Positions 10,780 to 20,721 of a DNA stretch of 64,000 bases are shown one piece after another. The DNA is from Isochrysis galbana (Eukaryota; Haptophyta; Isochrysidales; Isochrysidaceae). Under the pieces are notes generated by a model. The model was given only the letters and a program-made list of their open reading frames with translations. It was not told the origin of the DNA and did no database searches. Every line of letters begins with the position of its first letter. Positions within the stretch are counted from its first letter, which is position 1. The position numbers and the translations under genes are program-made. The stretch lies in NCBI GenBank assembly GCA_018136815.1, contig CM030937.1, positions 1,866,060 to 1,930,059 on the forward strand, written 5' to 3'.

Positions 10780-13700
10780 TCAGAAGAACGCAGAGGGTGT
10801 GTCGAGCAGAGAGACGAGGGTGCGATCCGATGGCGACAGGCGTGCGAGAGCCTCGGAGCGACAGCGAACGAAGGTAGGCGAGGCAAGGGCAGCGTGCGCA
10901 AATGAGTGGGAGCCAAACCACGGGGAACCGCGCGACGATCCCGACGAGTACCACCACTGCCCGAGGACGAAGACCGCGTGCTGCGGCCGCATCATTGGAC
11001 CTGCAGGGTTGGCAACAGACGGGCGGGCTGAGACGGGCAAATGGGAGACATGAGCAATGGGGCCACTGTGCGAGGACGGTGCGAGACGAGGCGAGCGGCG
11101 CGGGGCCTGATGATCCGAGCCGGTGGTCTCGGATCCCACGGGAGCTTCGATCGCGTGCGACGTCGGCGGGGCTGAGACGGTCTGAGATTGTGATTCTGCA
11201 GCCCGCTTTCTCATCTGAGGCTTACGAAGAGGAGGGAAGGGGTGAGCATCATCATAGGCGGTGACGAGCGACTCGCAGCGGCGAAGCAGTTCGGCTAGCG
11301 GCTCCCATGTGGCCGCAGCTTTCGCGTAGCCACGCCATTTGACGAGGTACTGTCTGGAATCGCCTCGACCCTTGCGGTCAAGAAGTGCATCAACCAGATA
11401 CTCGTCTGCTTGGACGGGATCTTCATCTGTGAGGGTATAGTAGGGACGGAGGTTAGTCACATGCACCTCCTCGGAGAGGAGGCGATTTTCTTGGTCGCGT
11501 AGTCGGTAGCGGCCAGCGCCAAGCGCCTCGGCAATGCGATATGGTCCGCTGTAGTGGTAGAGGAGCTTGTTGCGGAGTCCTGGAATCTTGCGAACCACCC
11601 TATCACCTGGAGCGAATTGGATGGGGGGAGAGTGAGTGCGTAGCGTGTCAGCGAGTGCGTCGGCTTGAGACTCTAAAGTTGCATCATAAGCTGCGGCCCA
11701 CGCCGCCTTTAAACGACAATGCATTTTCCAAGCGTACGAGCGAATTTCCTGAGGTAACTCGGGAGATGGACCAGTCTCAGATGGATCAGAAAGCTGGGCA
11801 GGCAGGCGAAGCTCACGGCCATAGAGCAAGGCAGCAGGCGACATGCGGGTTATGCGATTGGCGGAAGCGCGCATGCTCATTAAAAAGAACGGGAGATGAT
11901 CGACCCAATGACCGCCGCCTTCATCGGTAGCACGAGCCATGTTGATCAAGGTCTGCTGAGCTCGTTCCACCAGGCCCACACTCTCGTGATGATGAGGTGT
12001 GCTTGGCCGCAAGTCGGTGCCGGTGCGCTCGAGGATGATCGAGGTAAGTTGACTAGCAAGGCTGCTGCCGGAGTCCGAGCGGAGTTGCCTTGGTACTCCG
12101 TGCCGAGAAACGACGTACGACATGAAGGCGTGAAGAGCGTCGGCACTCGAGGGGTCGCCGTTGTGAGGGGCCGCCTCGATCCAACGAGTGAGCGAGTCCA
12201 CGAAAACGAGGAGCTTGTCGAAGCCTCGAGAGCCCTTGATGAAGTCGTGCGTAGGAGCCATCGAGACGACGTCGCAGAAGACGATGTCGAACGGATAGGC
12301 GCCGACCTGCGGTCCCTTGGGGTCTGCGAGGTGGCGGAAGGGTGGCTTAGCTAAAGTGCACTCGTGGCATTGGCGAACGTGCTCAGAGACGTCTGCGTTC
12401 ATGCCAGGCCAAAAATATCGGTCTCGTAGAAGGCGCGCCATTCGGTTGTCGCCGAGGTGGCACAGGTGGTCGTGAAAGGCTTCGAGGTAGGCGCGGCGCA
12501 TCGTCTTCGGCACGTAGAGGCAGAGCTTCTCGCCGTCTCTCGCCGGCACTCGTCGGTAGAGTAGTCCAGATCGCAACAGGCATCGAGAAGATTCGCGACT
12601 AAGCCAACGCAAGCGACGATGGTCGAGGTCGGGGTTATGAGGAGCGGAAGAGAGAAAGCGGATGAGGTCGTGGCAGTCGGGGTCCTCGGCCTGTGCCTCT
12701 TTGAGCGCCTCGGCGTTAGGTGTACCGACGTCGAGGTAGGAGAGGTTGATAGAATCCCTGGTCGTAGAGGACATCCTGGACGATCGTTCGTCAGCTTGCA
12801 GACTGGATGCCGTTGTGGTACGAGAACGAGAGGCGGCGACGGCTGGCGACTGATTATTCGATGCCGTGGTGGAGCGAGAGTTAGGGACGACGGCGGCTAG
12901 CAGCTGCCCACCCCCCTGCTTAGGAGCGGACGTCTCCGACGTCCCATCGTCTGCAGCCACCAAGCGTGACACGCCATCCGCGTCTTTGTGATTAGCGCCC
13001 GGCTTGTGCTCGACGGTGAAGCGATACTCGGACAACTTGAGCGCCCAGCGCATCAGACGCGACGCCGGCCCACCCTGGACGGTGTCCTTCATGGTGTGCA
13101 ACCAACGGAGAGCTTGGTGATCGATGACGAGGCGGAAGTGCCGGCCCCAAAGGTACGGTCGCCAAGTGCGAATGCTTTCCAAGGCAGCAAGAAGCTCCAC
13201 CTCGGTGGTGGTCCAATGACGCTCCGCGGCGGTGAGGCGGCGACCGTAATACGCAACGACATGCTCGTGTCCGTGGTCGTCAACCTGCGACAGGATTCCG
13301 CCGATACCCAGGGTACTGGCCGCGTCCGTTTTGACGATGAACTCCTTGTCGTGACGAGGCGCAGCTAACACTGGCGTAGACGTGATGAGCTCGATGAGGC
13401 GACGGATCGCTGTCTGGCACTCAGGCGACTGAGAGACGGTAGCCACGTCGACGCCCGTACGAGTAAGGTCGGTGAGAGGGGCCGCGACGTGCGCGAAGCC
13501 CTTGATGAACCGACGGTAGTACGAACAAAGGCCGAGAAACGAGCGAACCTTTTCGAGCGAATCGATGTGACGCGGATCGATCGAGCGTACCGCCTCGACT
13601 TTCTTGGGGTCCATCTCGAGACCACGACGAGACACGACGTGCCCGAGGTATTCGCCCTTGATAGCGAACAAGATGCACTTGGAGGCCTTGCATGAGAGAC

Positions 13701-16700
13701 CAGCCCATCGGAGACGCTCGAGAACGAGATCGAGACGGTGAAGCATTTGCTCGAAGGAGGTGTCGATGCGTTCCTCAAGCGTGCTGCCTGTGCCCGTCGA
13801 CCAAATTCCGATGTCGTCCAGGTACGGCATGCAAATCTCCCACGCGAGGCCCTGGAGCACCGCATCCATGAGACGACACATGTAGGAAGGGCCGGATTGG
13901 ACGCCGAACGGGAGGTAGTTGAACTCGTACTTCTGGCGATGGGTGCAGAACGCCGTGATGGGTTTGTCCTCCTCCTTGATAGGCAGACACCAGAAGCCGG
14001 AGGCGAGATCGAGTGCCTCAGTGAGCGAGGACTCGGGGTCGTCCCTATCGCCGGCGACCGTCGGCCGAGCCTCGTGCAACTTGTACTCGATGTAGGCTGA
14101 CGCCACCGGCGAGTACGCAGGAAGGGTTACAGGACGTGGTGCCAGGTTCCAGACCGTGATCAGCACCTCCCCCTCCGGAGTTGGGGTTTCGACGCTAGTG
14201 GCGACCATTGGAGGAGAATCGAGGCCGTCACGGGGTGGTAGACGGTCGACGAGGATGGCGGAGTCGGGGTAGTTTTCGATGATCTCCAGCGGCAGGCGAA
14301 CGGAGAACGTACCCCTCGATCGCGAGGGGATAGTGATAGGCTGCCTGGTGTACAGAGCGAACTCTTTCGACGCAACGGCCGACGTAGAGACGTCGGCGAA
14401 GAGTGGCTCAATTTCGACGGCGGCAGACGAACGGTTAGGAGACGAAGGTGGACTGCGAGTGAAGTCGAGACGAGGGGGCGGCTCAAGCTCGGGATCGAGA
14501 GGGGGCAATGGAACCGAAGTCGACATTGCCGGCGGCGACTCGCCGTGAGCCTGGCGGGATGAAACGTTGTCCGAGATAGGAACGAGCGACGACTCCTCTG
14601 CCCGTGGCGAGTCGGCGGAGATCACGGCGACAAGCGGTGCAGAAGAGAGACGAGGGCGAGTGGAGACGAGGGACGGAACGCGACGATCGTTGACCATAAG
14701 GGTCAAGCGGCTATCACGCCCAGCATCCGGCGACAGTTCGATACAGGCGGCGTATGCTTCCAGGAAATCGTTTCCCAGGAGAAGCATAGGTGCGCCTTCG
14801 ACGACGAGGAAACGGTGTCGGAATTCGACACCGGAGAGAGAGAAGACCAACGTGGCGTAGCCGCGGGTACGGAGGGGGTTACCATCCGGTCCGACAACGG
14901 CAGGTCGGTCCGAAGCGTGTTCGAGCAAGACGCAAGCGTCGCGGGGCAATGTGGCCAACAGCTCGGTGGTTACAACCGAGGGACCGGCTCCCGTGTCGGC
15001 TAGAGTCTTGTTGACGGCGAGGGCGGAATCGACGATATAACGAGTAGGGCCCGTGGCGGAGTGACGGCAAACGATGAGATCGCGAACGTACAGGCAGTGG
15101 CGGGGGTATAGGCTTGGCGGCGTGTCGGAGACAAGCCTCGCCGGTACCTCCCTGGTCAAAGAAGCGACGACAGCAGGCTGGTTGAGAGCAGGTGTGAAAC
15201 CCGAGGGAACGAAGGCGGCGTGCCGCTGCCTATGGTCGGCAATGACGTCAGCAACGGAGCGGCGAGCAGGGCGATCGAGCGGAGGCAGCGGTGGGTGCGA
15301 GTCCGGCAGGGCACCCAAGCCTAGGCGACATGGCGGCGTAGGGAGAAGAGCGAGGCGTTCCTGGTCCGACCAGGTAAGACGCAAGGCAGCATGCCAGCCC
15401 TCTGGCATGAACGTGTCCGGAAAGGAAACGGAGGCACACGTCTCCAAGAGAGGAGGCATTGGAACGAACGGCAATGAGGACGAGGGAGAGGGAGAGGGAG
15501 CAAGGATCGGCAACGCCTCCTCCTCTACCGCGGACGAGTGAAGGCGGACTTCCGCATCGAGCGCCGAAGCCAGCGATGGAGACAATGGCAACCAGGCATA
15601 CGAGATCAAGCCTTGCGCACCGCGCACCGCCGTCCATATACGCCAGCGGTTGCGGACCCTGCGAATCATTCGAGCTGGACGGGCGGGCAACAACGACGAG
15701 CGGGGCGATCCTAGCCACGGCCGCCACTCCATATCAATCGCGGCGACACTCGAAACATTCGAAGGCTCGGAACTGGAACTGGAACCAGCCTGAGCCACTT
15801 GGCTGGATTGTCGATCGCGCGCTAGAGATAGGAGAGAGGCGGCGGGCGTGGCCGGACGAGAAGGAGTACGGCGACAATAGTCCAAAACGACGGGCATCCA
15901 CTGCATCGCCATCGCACCGGCGATGCCCACGTAGGTGCGGCTGCGCATCGAGCCGCGATGAGGGGACATGGGAAGGTTTGCCATTGCGTGCTGGCGACCA
16001 GGAACAATGCAAGTCGGCATGAGCGGAGGAAGGTTGGGCGAAAGGTAGAGTCCCGTAGCCTTAGTGTGCCCCGTTCCATGTTGCCATGGATGGACATATT
16101 GCGTAGCTTCGATACCCCCGAGTAGAGACTTAGCGTAGTGGTGCATTTTCGGGTTTTCCACCGCTAGAAACGGAGCCCCGGCGTTCAGGCGACGGCGGAA
16201 TTGCTTTGCGGCGGAGATCGTATCGGACATGCGCTGCGGGTTGGAGTGGATCCACCTTAAGCCAGCGTTCGAGAGATAGGTACACGGCGGGTGCGCGATA
16301 ATCAAGTCCCATCCGAGGTCTTGGACGAGATCCGCGTCCCCTTCGAAGTGCGGAACGTAGTCGACGTCGGACGGAAACAAATCGCACGTCGCCACATCAG
16401 CGCCAGCAAGCAAAAACATGGACGAGACTACTCCACTCGTCTCGCCGATAATCAAGACGCGAGGAGGCGAGATGCCGTCGGTCTGCACGGCCTCGACGTC
16501 ACGCCTTACGTCTCTGAGTGTGACACAAATTTCGTCGAAGTGGATAGGTAGCACCTGAGCTGGAGACTCAGGCGATCGGCTAGGGCGCAGAACAAGCTGC
16601 GCCGCCTCGGCAATATCTTTCGGCATTACGTGCGCGGCACCGTGGGCGGCGGCGCGTTGGAAAGCGAGATCGATAACGTACGAGAGGGTCTCGCCCTCCT

Positions 16701-17481
16701 TCAAGGAAGGGCGAGTGCGCGCGAGATGTACGAGCAAATCTTCAGCGGCCGGAACCAAAGTCAGGCACACTGAAAGCTGGCAGAGCGGAACGACAGCGGA
16801 AACGGAAACGGGACTGCGAGTGACCGGAATGGACGGAGACGCGGCGGCCAAGGTGCGAACCATCTGAAAAGAACGGGACACGACGGCCGGAAGAGAGTCG
16901 GACGAGAATAGAGCGGGTCGAGAACGGAACAATCGGCGGAATGCGCGTTGCACGACGGAGGGTATGTTGGCGAACACCCCTTCGTCAGCTAAGGAAGATT
17001 CATCAAACAAGCTAGTCGGTAGCGGTCGCCAACCCAATCGGGTTGGTGCAACCATCGTAGGCGGCGCGAGCCAACGGCGAACAGCGAGGGTGTAGGCCAC
17101 CGTCCATCCGGAGGGGCTAACCTCGCTAGCACGGCCAAGGCAGCTTAAAGGCGAGTCTCGAGGGAACGAATTGGCCAGTCCATCCAAGATTTGACTGGCG
17201 ACAGCAGACGGATCGGCAGCGACGGAGCTCAAGGCAAGAATTAGCGTTGAGCGCTCGAAATCGAGAGCATTGAACGAATGATTCGAGAACGACGAGAGCG
17301 ACGAAGGAGGTAGCGAACGAACGGCGAGAGAGAACGGAACTCCCGGAGTCGAATCGTCCCCACCACATATGAGCAGATGAGGGTGACTCCGGATCGATTG
17401 AACGACTGAAACGAAAACGCGAACTTCGGGAACGACGGGATCGCAACCTAGGGTAGTATCCCCAGGTTGGAACGACAACAA
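10780..17481 (-). CDS. Gag-pol-like polyprotein with embedded C5 DNA methyltransferase-like domain, PR-RT-RH-IN-chromodomain
   Basis: The single ORF is 2233 aa. Residues 1-335 are unrecognised (gag position, no CCHC knuckle seen). Residues 340-535 resemble phage cytosine methyltransferases: 'GETSGVVSSMFLLAGADV' in the cofactor position, 'DLIIAHPPCTYL' with the catalytic Cys, 'VENPKMHHYA', and 'RSRTY'. Retropepsin DTGA is near 829 and 'LLLGNDFL' near 900. RT motif A 'LDLASGFW' is near 1157 and 'YLDD' near 1220. RNase H D-E-D residues lie at 1385-1455. Integrase has an H/C zinc region at 1670-1708, then D near 1737, D near 1803 and E near 1839, and a GPY/F-type 'GPYRIAEAL'. A chromodomain lies at about 2026-2070 ('EYLVDALL...YLVKWRGY'). 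RT motifs preceding motif A are missing: an unrelated linker of about 20 residues joins directly to 'LTEALDLASG'. Confidence 0.92.
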   Translation of the reverse strand: MLSFQPGDTTLGCDPVVPEVRVFVSVVQSIRSHPHLLICGGDDSTPGVPFSLAVRSLPPSSLSSFSNHSFNALDFERSTLILALSSVAADPSAVASQILDGLANSFPRDSPLSCLGRASEVSPSGWTVAYTLAVRRWLAPPTMVAPTRLGWRPLPTSLFDESSLADEGVFANIPSVVQRAFRRLFRSRPALFSSDSLPAVVSRSFQMVRTLAAASPSIPVTRSPVSVSAVVPLCQLSVCLTLVPAAEDLLVHLARTRPSLKEGETLSYVIDLAFQRAAAHGAAHVMPKDIAEAAQLVLRPSRSPESPAQVLPIHFDEICVTLRDVRRDVEAVQTDGISPPRVLIIGETSGVVSSMFLLAGADVATCDLFPSDVDYVPHFEGDADLVQDLGWDLIIAHPPCTYLSNAGLRWIHSNPQRMSDTISAAKQFRRRLNAGAPFLAVENPKMHHYAKSLLGGIEATQYVHPWQHGTGHTKATGLYLSPNLPPLMPTCIVPGRQHAMANLPMSPHRGSMRSRTYVGIAGAMAMQWMPVVLDYCRRTPSRPATPAASLLSLARDRQSSQVAQAGSSSSSEPSNVSSVAAIDMEWRPWLGSPRSSLLPARPARMIRRVRNRWRIWTAVRGAQGLISYAWLPLSPSLASALDAEVRLHSSAVEEEALPILAPSPSPSSSLPFVPMPPLLETCASVSFPDTFMPEGWHAALRLTWSDQERLALLPTPPCRLGLGALPDSHPPLPPLDRPARRSVADVIADHRQRHAAFVPSGFTPALNQPAVVASLTREVPARLVSDTPPSLYPRHCLYVRDLIVCRHSATGPTRYIVDSALAVNKTLADTGAGPSVVTTELLATLPRDACVLLEHASDRPAVVGPDGNPLRTRGYATLVFSLSGVEFRHRFLVVEGAPMLLLGNDFLEAYAACIELSPDAGRDSRLTLMVNDRRVPSLVSTRPRLSSAPLVAVISADSPRAEESSLVPISDNVSSRQAHGESPPAMSTSVPLPPLDPELEPPPRLDFTRSPPSSPNRSSAAVEIEPLFADVSTSAVASKEFALYTRQPITIPSRSRGTFSVRLPLEIIENYPDSAILVDRLPPRDGLDSPPMVATSVETPTPEGEVLITVWNLAPRPVTLPAYSPVASAYIEYKLHEARPTVAGDRDDPESSLTEALDLASGFWCLPIKEEDKPITAFCTHRQKYEFNYLPFGVQSGPSYMCRLMDAVLQGLAWEICMPYLDDIGIWSTGTGSTLEERIDTSFEQMLHRLDLVLERLRWAGLSCKASKCILFAIKGEYLGHVVSRRGLEMDPKKVEAVRSIDPRHIDSLEKVRSFLGLCSYYRRFIKGFAHVAAPLTDLTRTGVDVATVSQSPECQTAIRRLIELITSTPVLAAPRHDKEFIVKTDAASTLGIGGILSQVDDHGHEHVVAYYGRRLTAAERHWTTTEVELLAALESIRTWRPYLWGRHFRLVIDHQALRWLHTMKDTVQGGPASRLMRWALKLSEYRFTVEHKPGANHKDADGVSRLVAADDGTSETSAPKQGGGQLLAAVVPNSRSTTASNNQSPAVAASRSRTTTASSLQADERSSRMSSTTRDSINLSYLDVGTPNAEALKEAQAEDPDCHDLIRFLSSAPHNPDLDHRRLRWLSRESSRCLLRSGLLYRRVPARDGEKLCLYVPKTMRRAYLEAFHDHLCHLGDNRMARLLRDRYFWPGMNADVSEHVRQCHECTLAKPPFRHLADPKGPQVGAYPFDIVFCDVVSMAPTHDFIKGSRGFDKLLVFVDSLTRWIEAAPHNGDPSSADALHAFMSYVVSRHGVPRQLRSDSGSSLASQLTSIILERTGTDLRPSTPHHHESVGLVERAQQTLINMARATDEGGGHWVDHLPFFLMSMRASANRITRMSPAALLYGRELRLPAQLSDPSETGPSPELPQEIRSYAWKMHCRLKAAWAAAYDATLESQADALADTLRTHSPPIQFAPGDRVVRKIPGLRNKLLYHYSGPYRIAEALGAGRYRLRDQENRLLSEEVHVTNLRPYYTLTDEDPVQADEYLVDALLDRKGRGDSRQYLVKWRGYAKAAATWEPLAELLRRCESLVTAYDDAHPFPPLRKPQMRKRAAESQSQTVSAPPTSHAIEAPVGSETTGSDHQAPRRSPRLAPSSHSGPIAHVSHLPVSARPSVANPAGPMMRPQHAVFVLGQWWYSSGSSRGSPWFGSHSFAHAALASPTFVRCRSEALARLSPSDRTLVSLLDTPSAFF

Positions 17482-17714
17482 GAAGGCTTTGCTCAGCCGT
17501 CCGAGGGACGGCGAGCTCGCAGATCGGAGGGGCGAAACATTAGAGGCACGAAATGAAACGCGAACGGGAGTGACAGAAGTATCGAGAAGCGAAAGGGGTA
17601 GCGGTCCAGGCCGCCGAGGAATTGAGAAGTCAACGAAGCATATGACTCTGCAGAGGTTGGGGAGACCCCCATTGAGACGTCCAGCGCGGGACGCACCGAG
17701 TAGGATTCTACACC
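17482..17714 (-). promoter_or_regulatory. Untranslated leader of the Ty3 element, with candidate primer-binding region
   Basis: The coding strand just inside the 5' LTR reads GGTGTAGAATCCTACTCGG. It can pair partly with itself and is not an obvious TGG-type tRNA 3'-end complement, so the primer is not identified. The ORF starts 233 bp downstream. Confidence 0.4.
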
Positions 17715-18838
17715 TGACGAATTGGGATGGCCCATAGGGCCTGAGGGCAATGAGGAAGGAGGCAGACCGGCGGCAGGCGCGGCGGAGGAGACGACTTCGG
17801 AGACGCTGACGGGCTGAGGCCCGTCAGCAGAGGAAGGCGGGCAGGCGGGCTTGAGCGAGGGCGAGGACGGCGGCGAGAGCGACATCGAGCGAGAGGCGAG
17901 AGGCGAGGGTGAGTGAGAGGAGGGCTGTGTTGGCAGGGGCTGGTGAGGCAAGGAGAGTTTGTAGGGTACGAGTGTTACGAGAGCGAGAGCGACGAGAGCG
18001 AGAGCGACGGATGACGACTGACGACAAGACGTCGGATCCAACGATGCTGCGACACCGACTCACGAACACACTAGAATCATTCACCCAAACCAAGCAAAAC
18101 ATGAAATAACCGAGACCCCACATCGCCGGTAACTCAAACACGTCGCGAGAGACACAGAGAGAGAGCGAGAGAGAGAGAGAATCCGCAGCGACGGTCGGAG
18201 CGTGTCTTCGCTTTGGATTTTCCCACCAAGGCGGAAAGTCGAAGAGGAACGTTATGTCGCGCAACCACGGCGATCACATTGGATACAGATCGCAGCGAGG
18301 TATCCTTGCAATCGAAGAAATCTTGCTGTTGAGCGTGGACCTTCTAGACGTTTCTATCGAGCAACCCCGAGTAGCAACCAAGGGAGGAGAAAACCAAAAA
18401 CCAACGGGACCAAGGGCTTCCATCTTCCATGCAACTTGCATCAAGGGGAAAGATAACCCAAAACCAAAGCAGCGAATCTAAATCAATCTCCAAGTGGAGA
18501 TGGCAAACCAAGGACCAAGGAGAAAGATTCCCTCACCCAAGCAGCGAACCTAAATCGATCTCCGAGGGGAGATGGCAAACCAAACCTGATTGCCCCCAGA
18601 AGCAGGTAAAGAAACGCGGGGAGATAGCGAATTAAACCTTTTGCGAGGCGCCTGGGAGGAAGAAAGGTGGGGAAACTTCCCTTCTCTTCGAGAGAAAGAG
18701 AGAGGGCGCTCCACAACCCTAAATCCTAGGCGTCCACGCGAAGTTTTTGACCGAGAACGAGAACGAGAGAATTATAACGATAAATACCGAACGAAGAGAA
18801 GAGAGAAGCCTAGCGAGAGTCGATTCGCGAATGCGACA
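17715..18838 (-). repeat. 5' LTR of the Ty3 element (probable promoter)
   Basis: It precedes the polyprotein on its coding strand. A TATA-like TATTTATCGTTATAA lies about 50 bp from the coding-strand LTR start, as expected for a U3/R promoter. Confidence 0.95.
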
Positions 18839-18843
18839 GGCAT

Positions 18844-19806
18844 GCCTTATGGTAGAGGCCCCTCTCACCATGGTGAGGGTCGCGCCGCCTCGGCGGCGCG
18901 ACCCGCGGCCGGGTGGCCCTTATGGGCACATCTCCATGACATGCTGCGTAGCGCTACATCGCATCACAACAAGCTGGCATCACAGAATGTATCTGTTGAT
19001 AATCACAACTCTCAGCCAAAGGCCAAAGGACAGTCACAACACCCGTCGTACCCTCTAGAACCTGCCCACACCAAGGCTGACCCCCGCCCCGCCCGGGCCC
19101 GACCGACACTCAGGAACTAGAATTAGACGAAGAAGATAAGTAAGAAGATCAACAAGTTGACTCAGACGCGATCTACGACTCTACGACCTCTGATTCCAAC
19201 AAGCGGGCGACTTGGTCCTCCATGACACGACGGTCTACGCGGCCATCGTCGAACTCCTACTCGAGCTCGAAGGCGTCGACCCCGAGCCAGATTTCTGGGC
19301 CCGCTCCTCGCGGGGCCCGTGGCACATCGCAGTATCGCAGTCAACAGTCAACGAACACTGCGCGCAACAATTCCAAGCCCCCCTCACCTTTCCTCTTCCT
19401 CTGTGGAAGCACGTGTGCCTCGCGCCACACGCGGCCGAGGCGTCCTCGCCGGCCCGAGCACCAGCCGCGGCGCGCATGGCTCGGCTGTCTGTCCCGCTCG
19501 CTAGCGTCGCCATCGCTGGCGGCCCTCCCACTCCTCCGCTCGCTCCGTGCCGTCTGCCCACTTCTTGCCGCCGGCCGCGGGCCTCTCTTCACTCTTCACG
19601 CCGCGCTCCGAAGACCGAAGAGTTCATTTCTTGCAAAGATGCCGTCGTTATTTTATACTCGACCCGCCCCTTTCTCTTCCCACCCGCCATCTGCGCTGCG
19701 CGACCCGCCCATCGGGTTCCCGCAGTGGAGGGAGTGTTGCGGGTGGCGGGTGGGGGGAGGGATTTTTTTGGATGCGTGCTATACCCTATACTTAGTACGC
19801 CCCATC
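18844..19806. other. Intergenic stretch with one unrecognised open frame
   Basis: A plus-strand frame from 19212 encodes 'VYAAIVELLLELEGVDPEP', which looks protein-like, then becomes low-complexity Pro/Ala/Arg sequence through 19829. It could be an exon or element remnant. I recognise no family. Confidence 0.3.
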
Positions 19807-19822
19807 TCCCACCCCTCCTCGG

Positions 19823-20705
19823 CAACTAAGTTTATACTTAGTTCGCCCATGGGGGGGCACGAGCCCCCCTCTCTCTCCACTCCTCCCCTGCCATGGGGGA
19901 GGAACCACCCACTCTCCTGGCACGCCTGATGGCTTGCCAGGAGCACACTGCCATGCTGACCCATTCCTCTCCCCACAGGCACGCCTGACTCGCCCGCCCT
20001 GGCCTGTCGTGGCCAGCCCATCCCTCTGACCAGCCCCTCCTCCCCCTGGGCCCCCCTGTTCAGGACCCCCCAGCCAGCTCCAGTCGACCCGCAGGGGCTC
20101 GGAGCGCCAGCGAGGGAGAGGCAGGAGGGGCCAGGGCCATGCCCCAGCCTCACCTGCCCCCTGAGCTGCGCTCCCAGGCCCCTGCTGGCCACCTGGGGAC
20201 CTGAAGAGGGGCCGCAGGCGCGCGCCATGGGCCCCCGCCGCAGGGAAGAGAGGAGGAAAAGGGAAGAGGGAGGGGAGGGGGGAGCGGCAGCTCACCCCTC
20301 CGGCAGAAACGTGTCTTCTCGCCCCGTTTGGGTAAGAGAAGACGGGGGCGCCAGAGCCAGGAGGGAAGGGCCGCGGCTCGCCGCGGCCACTCGCTCTAGC
20401 GAGGGAGATTAGCGCTTCTGGGCTCCTATCTCACGAGTGCCCCCCCCCCCCCTGCGTTGCTTTTACCCGAAAGGGGTTTTCCCCCAGCGTGGACTCGAGG
20501 AGAGGACGTGCTGGGGTGCGCGGGGCCGGTGCATGCACTGGGGGGAGGACAAATATCGAGGGGAGGGGGCAGTGCCCCCACCCCCCGGTATCACTCGGAC
20601 ACCTGGCCCGTCAGGCATGGCGGGATTCCGGGACTGAGACGTTATGTCCAATTAGCTAGTGGGGTTGGCTAGGATATAGGATATAACATTGATTATTATT
20701 AAAAT
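19823..20705 (+). mobile_element. SINE-like non-autonomous retroposon, copy A (883 bp)
   Basis: It is flanked by a perfect 16-bp duplication TCCCACCCCTCCTCGG at 19807-19822 and 20706-20721. It begins CAACTAAGT-TTAT-ACTTAGTT, has a GC-rich body containing CGCCAGCGAGGGAGAGGC, and ends in an AT-rich tail GATTATTATTAAAAT. Long duplications and an A/T tail point to target-primed insertion. Copy B at 24726 is similar along almost its whole length. No coding potential is apparent. Confidence 0.75.
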
Positions 20706-20721
20706 TCCCACCCCTCCTCGG

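Larger units (their letters stand above)
8684..18838 (-). mobile_element. Complete Ty3/gypsy-type LTR retrotransposon carrying a DNA methyltransferase-like domain
   Basis: The element is 10,155 bp with two 1124-bp LTRs (8684-9807 and 17715-18838), each bounded by TG...CA, and a perfect 5-bp target duplication GGCAT at 8679-8683 and 18839-18843. The only LTR difference I found is 9691 G versus 18722 A, so insertion is recent. The coding strand is minus; the 5' LTR is therefore 17715-18838. A purine-rich tract AGCAGGGGGG lies directly before the 3' LTR. One ORF (10780-17481) encodes protease, RT, RNase H, integrase and chromodomain in Ty3 order. RT lacks its fingers motifs, so autonomy is doubtful. 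Confidence 0.95.

Noticed and set aside
20227..20412. Small ORFs shared between 20.2-20.7 kb and 25.1-25.6 kb
   Set aside because: They lie in SINE-like copies A and B. Frames differ by stops and indels between copies, so no coding constraint is visible.
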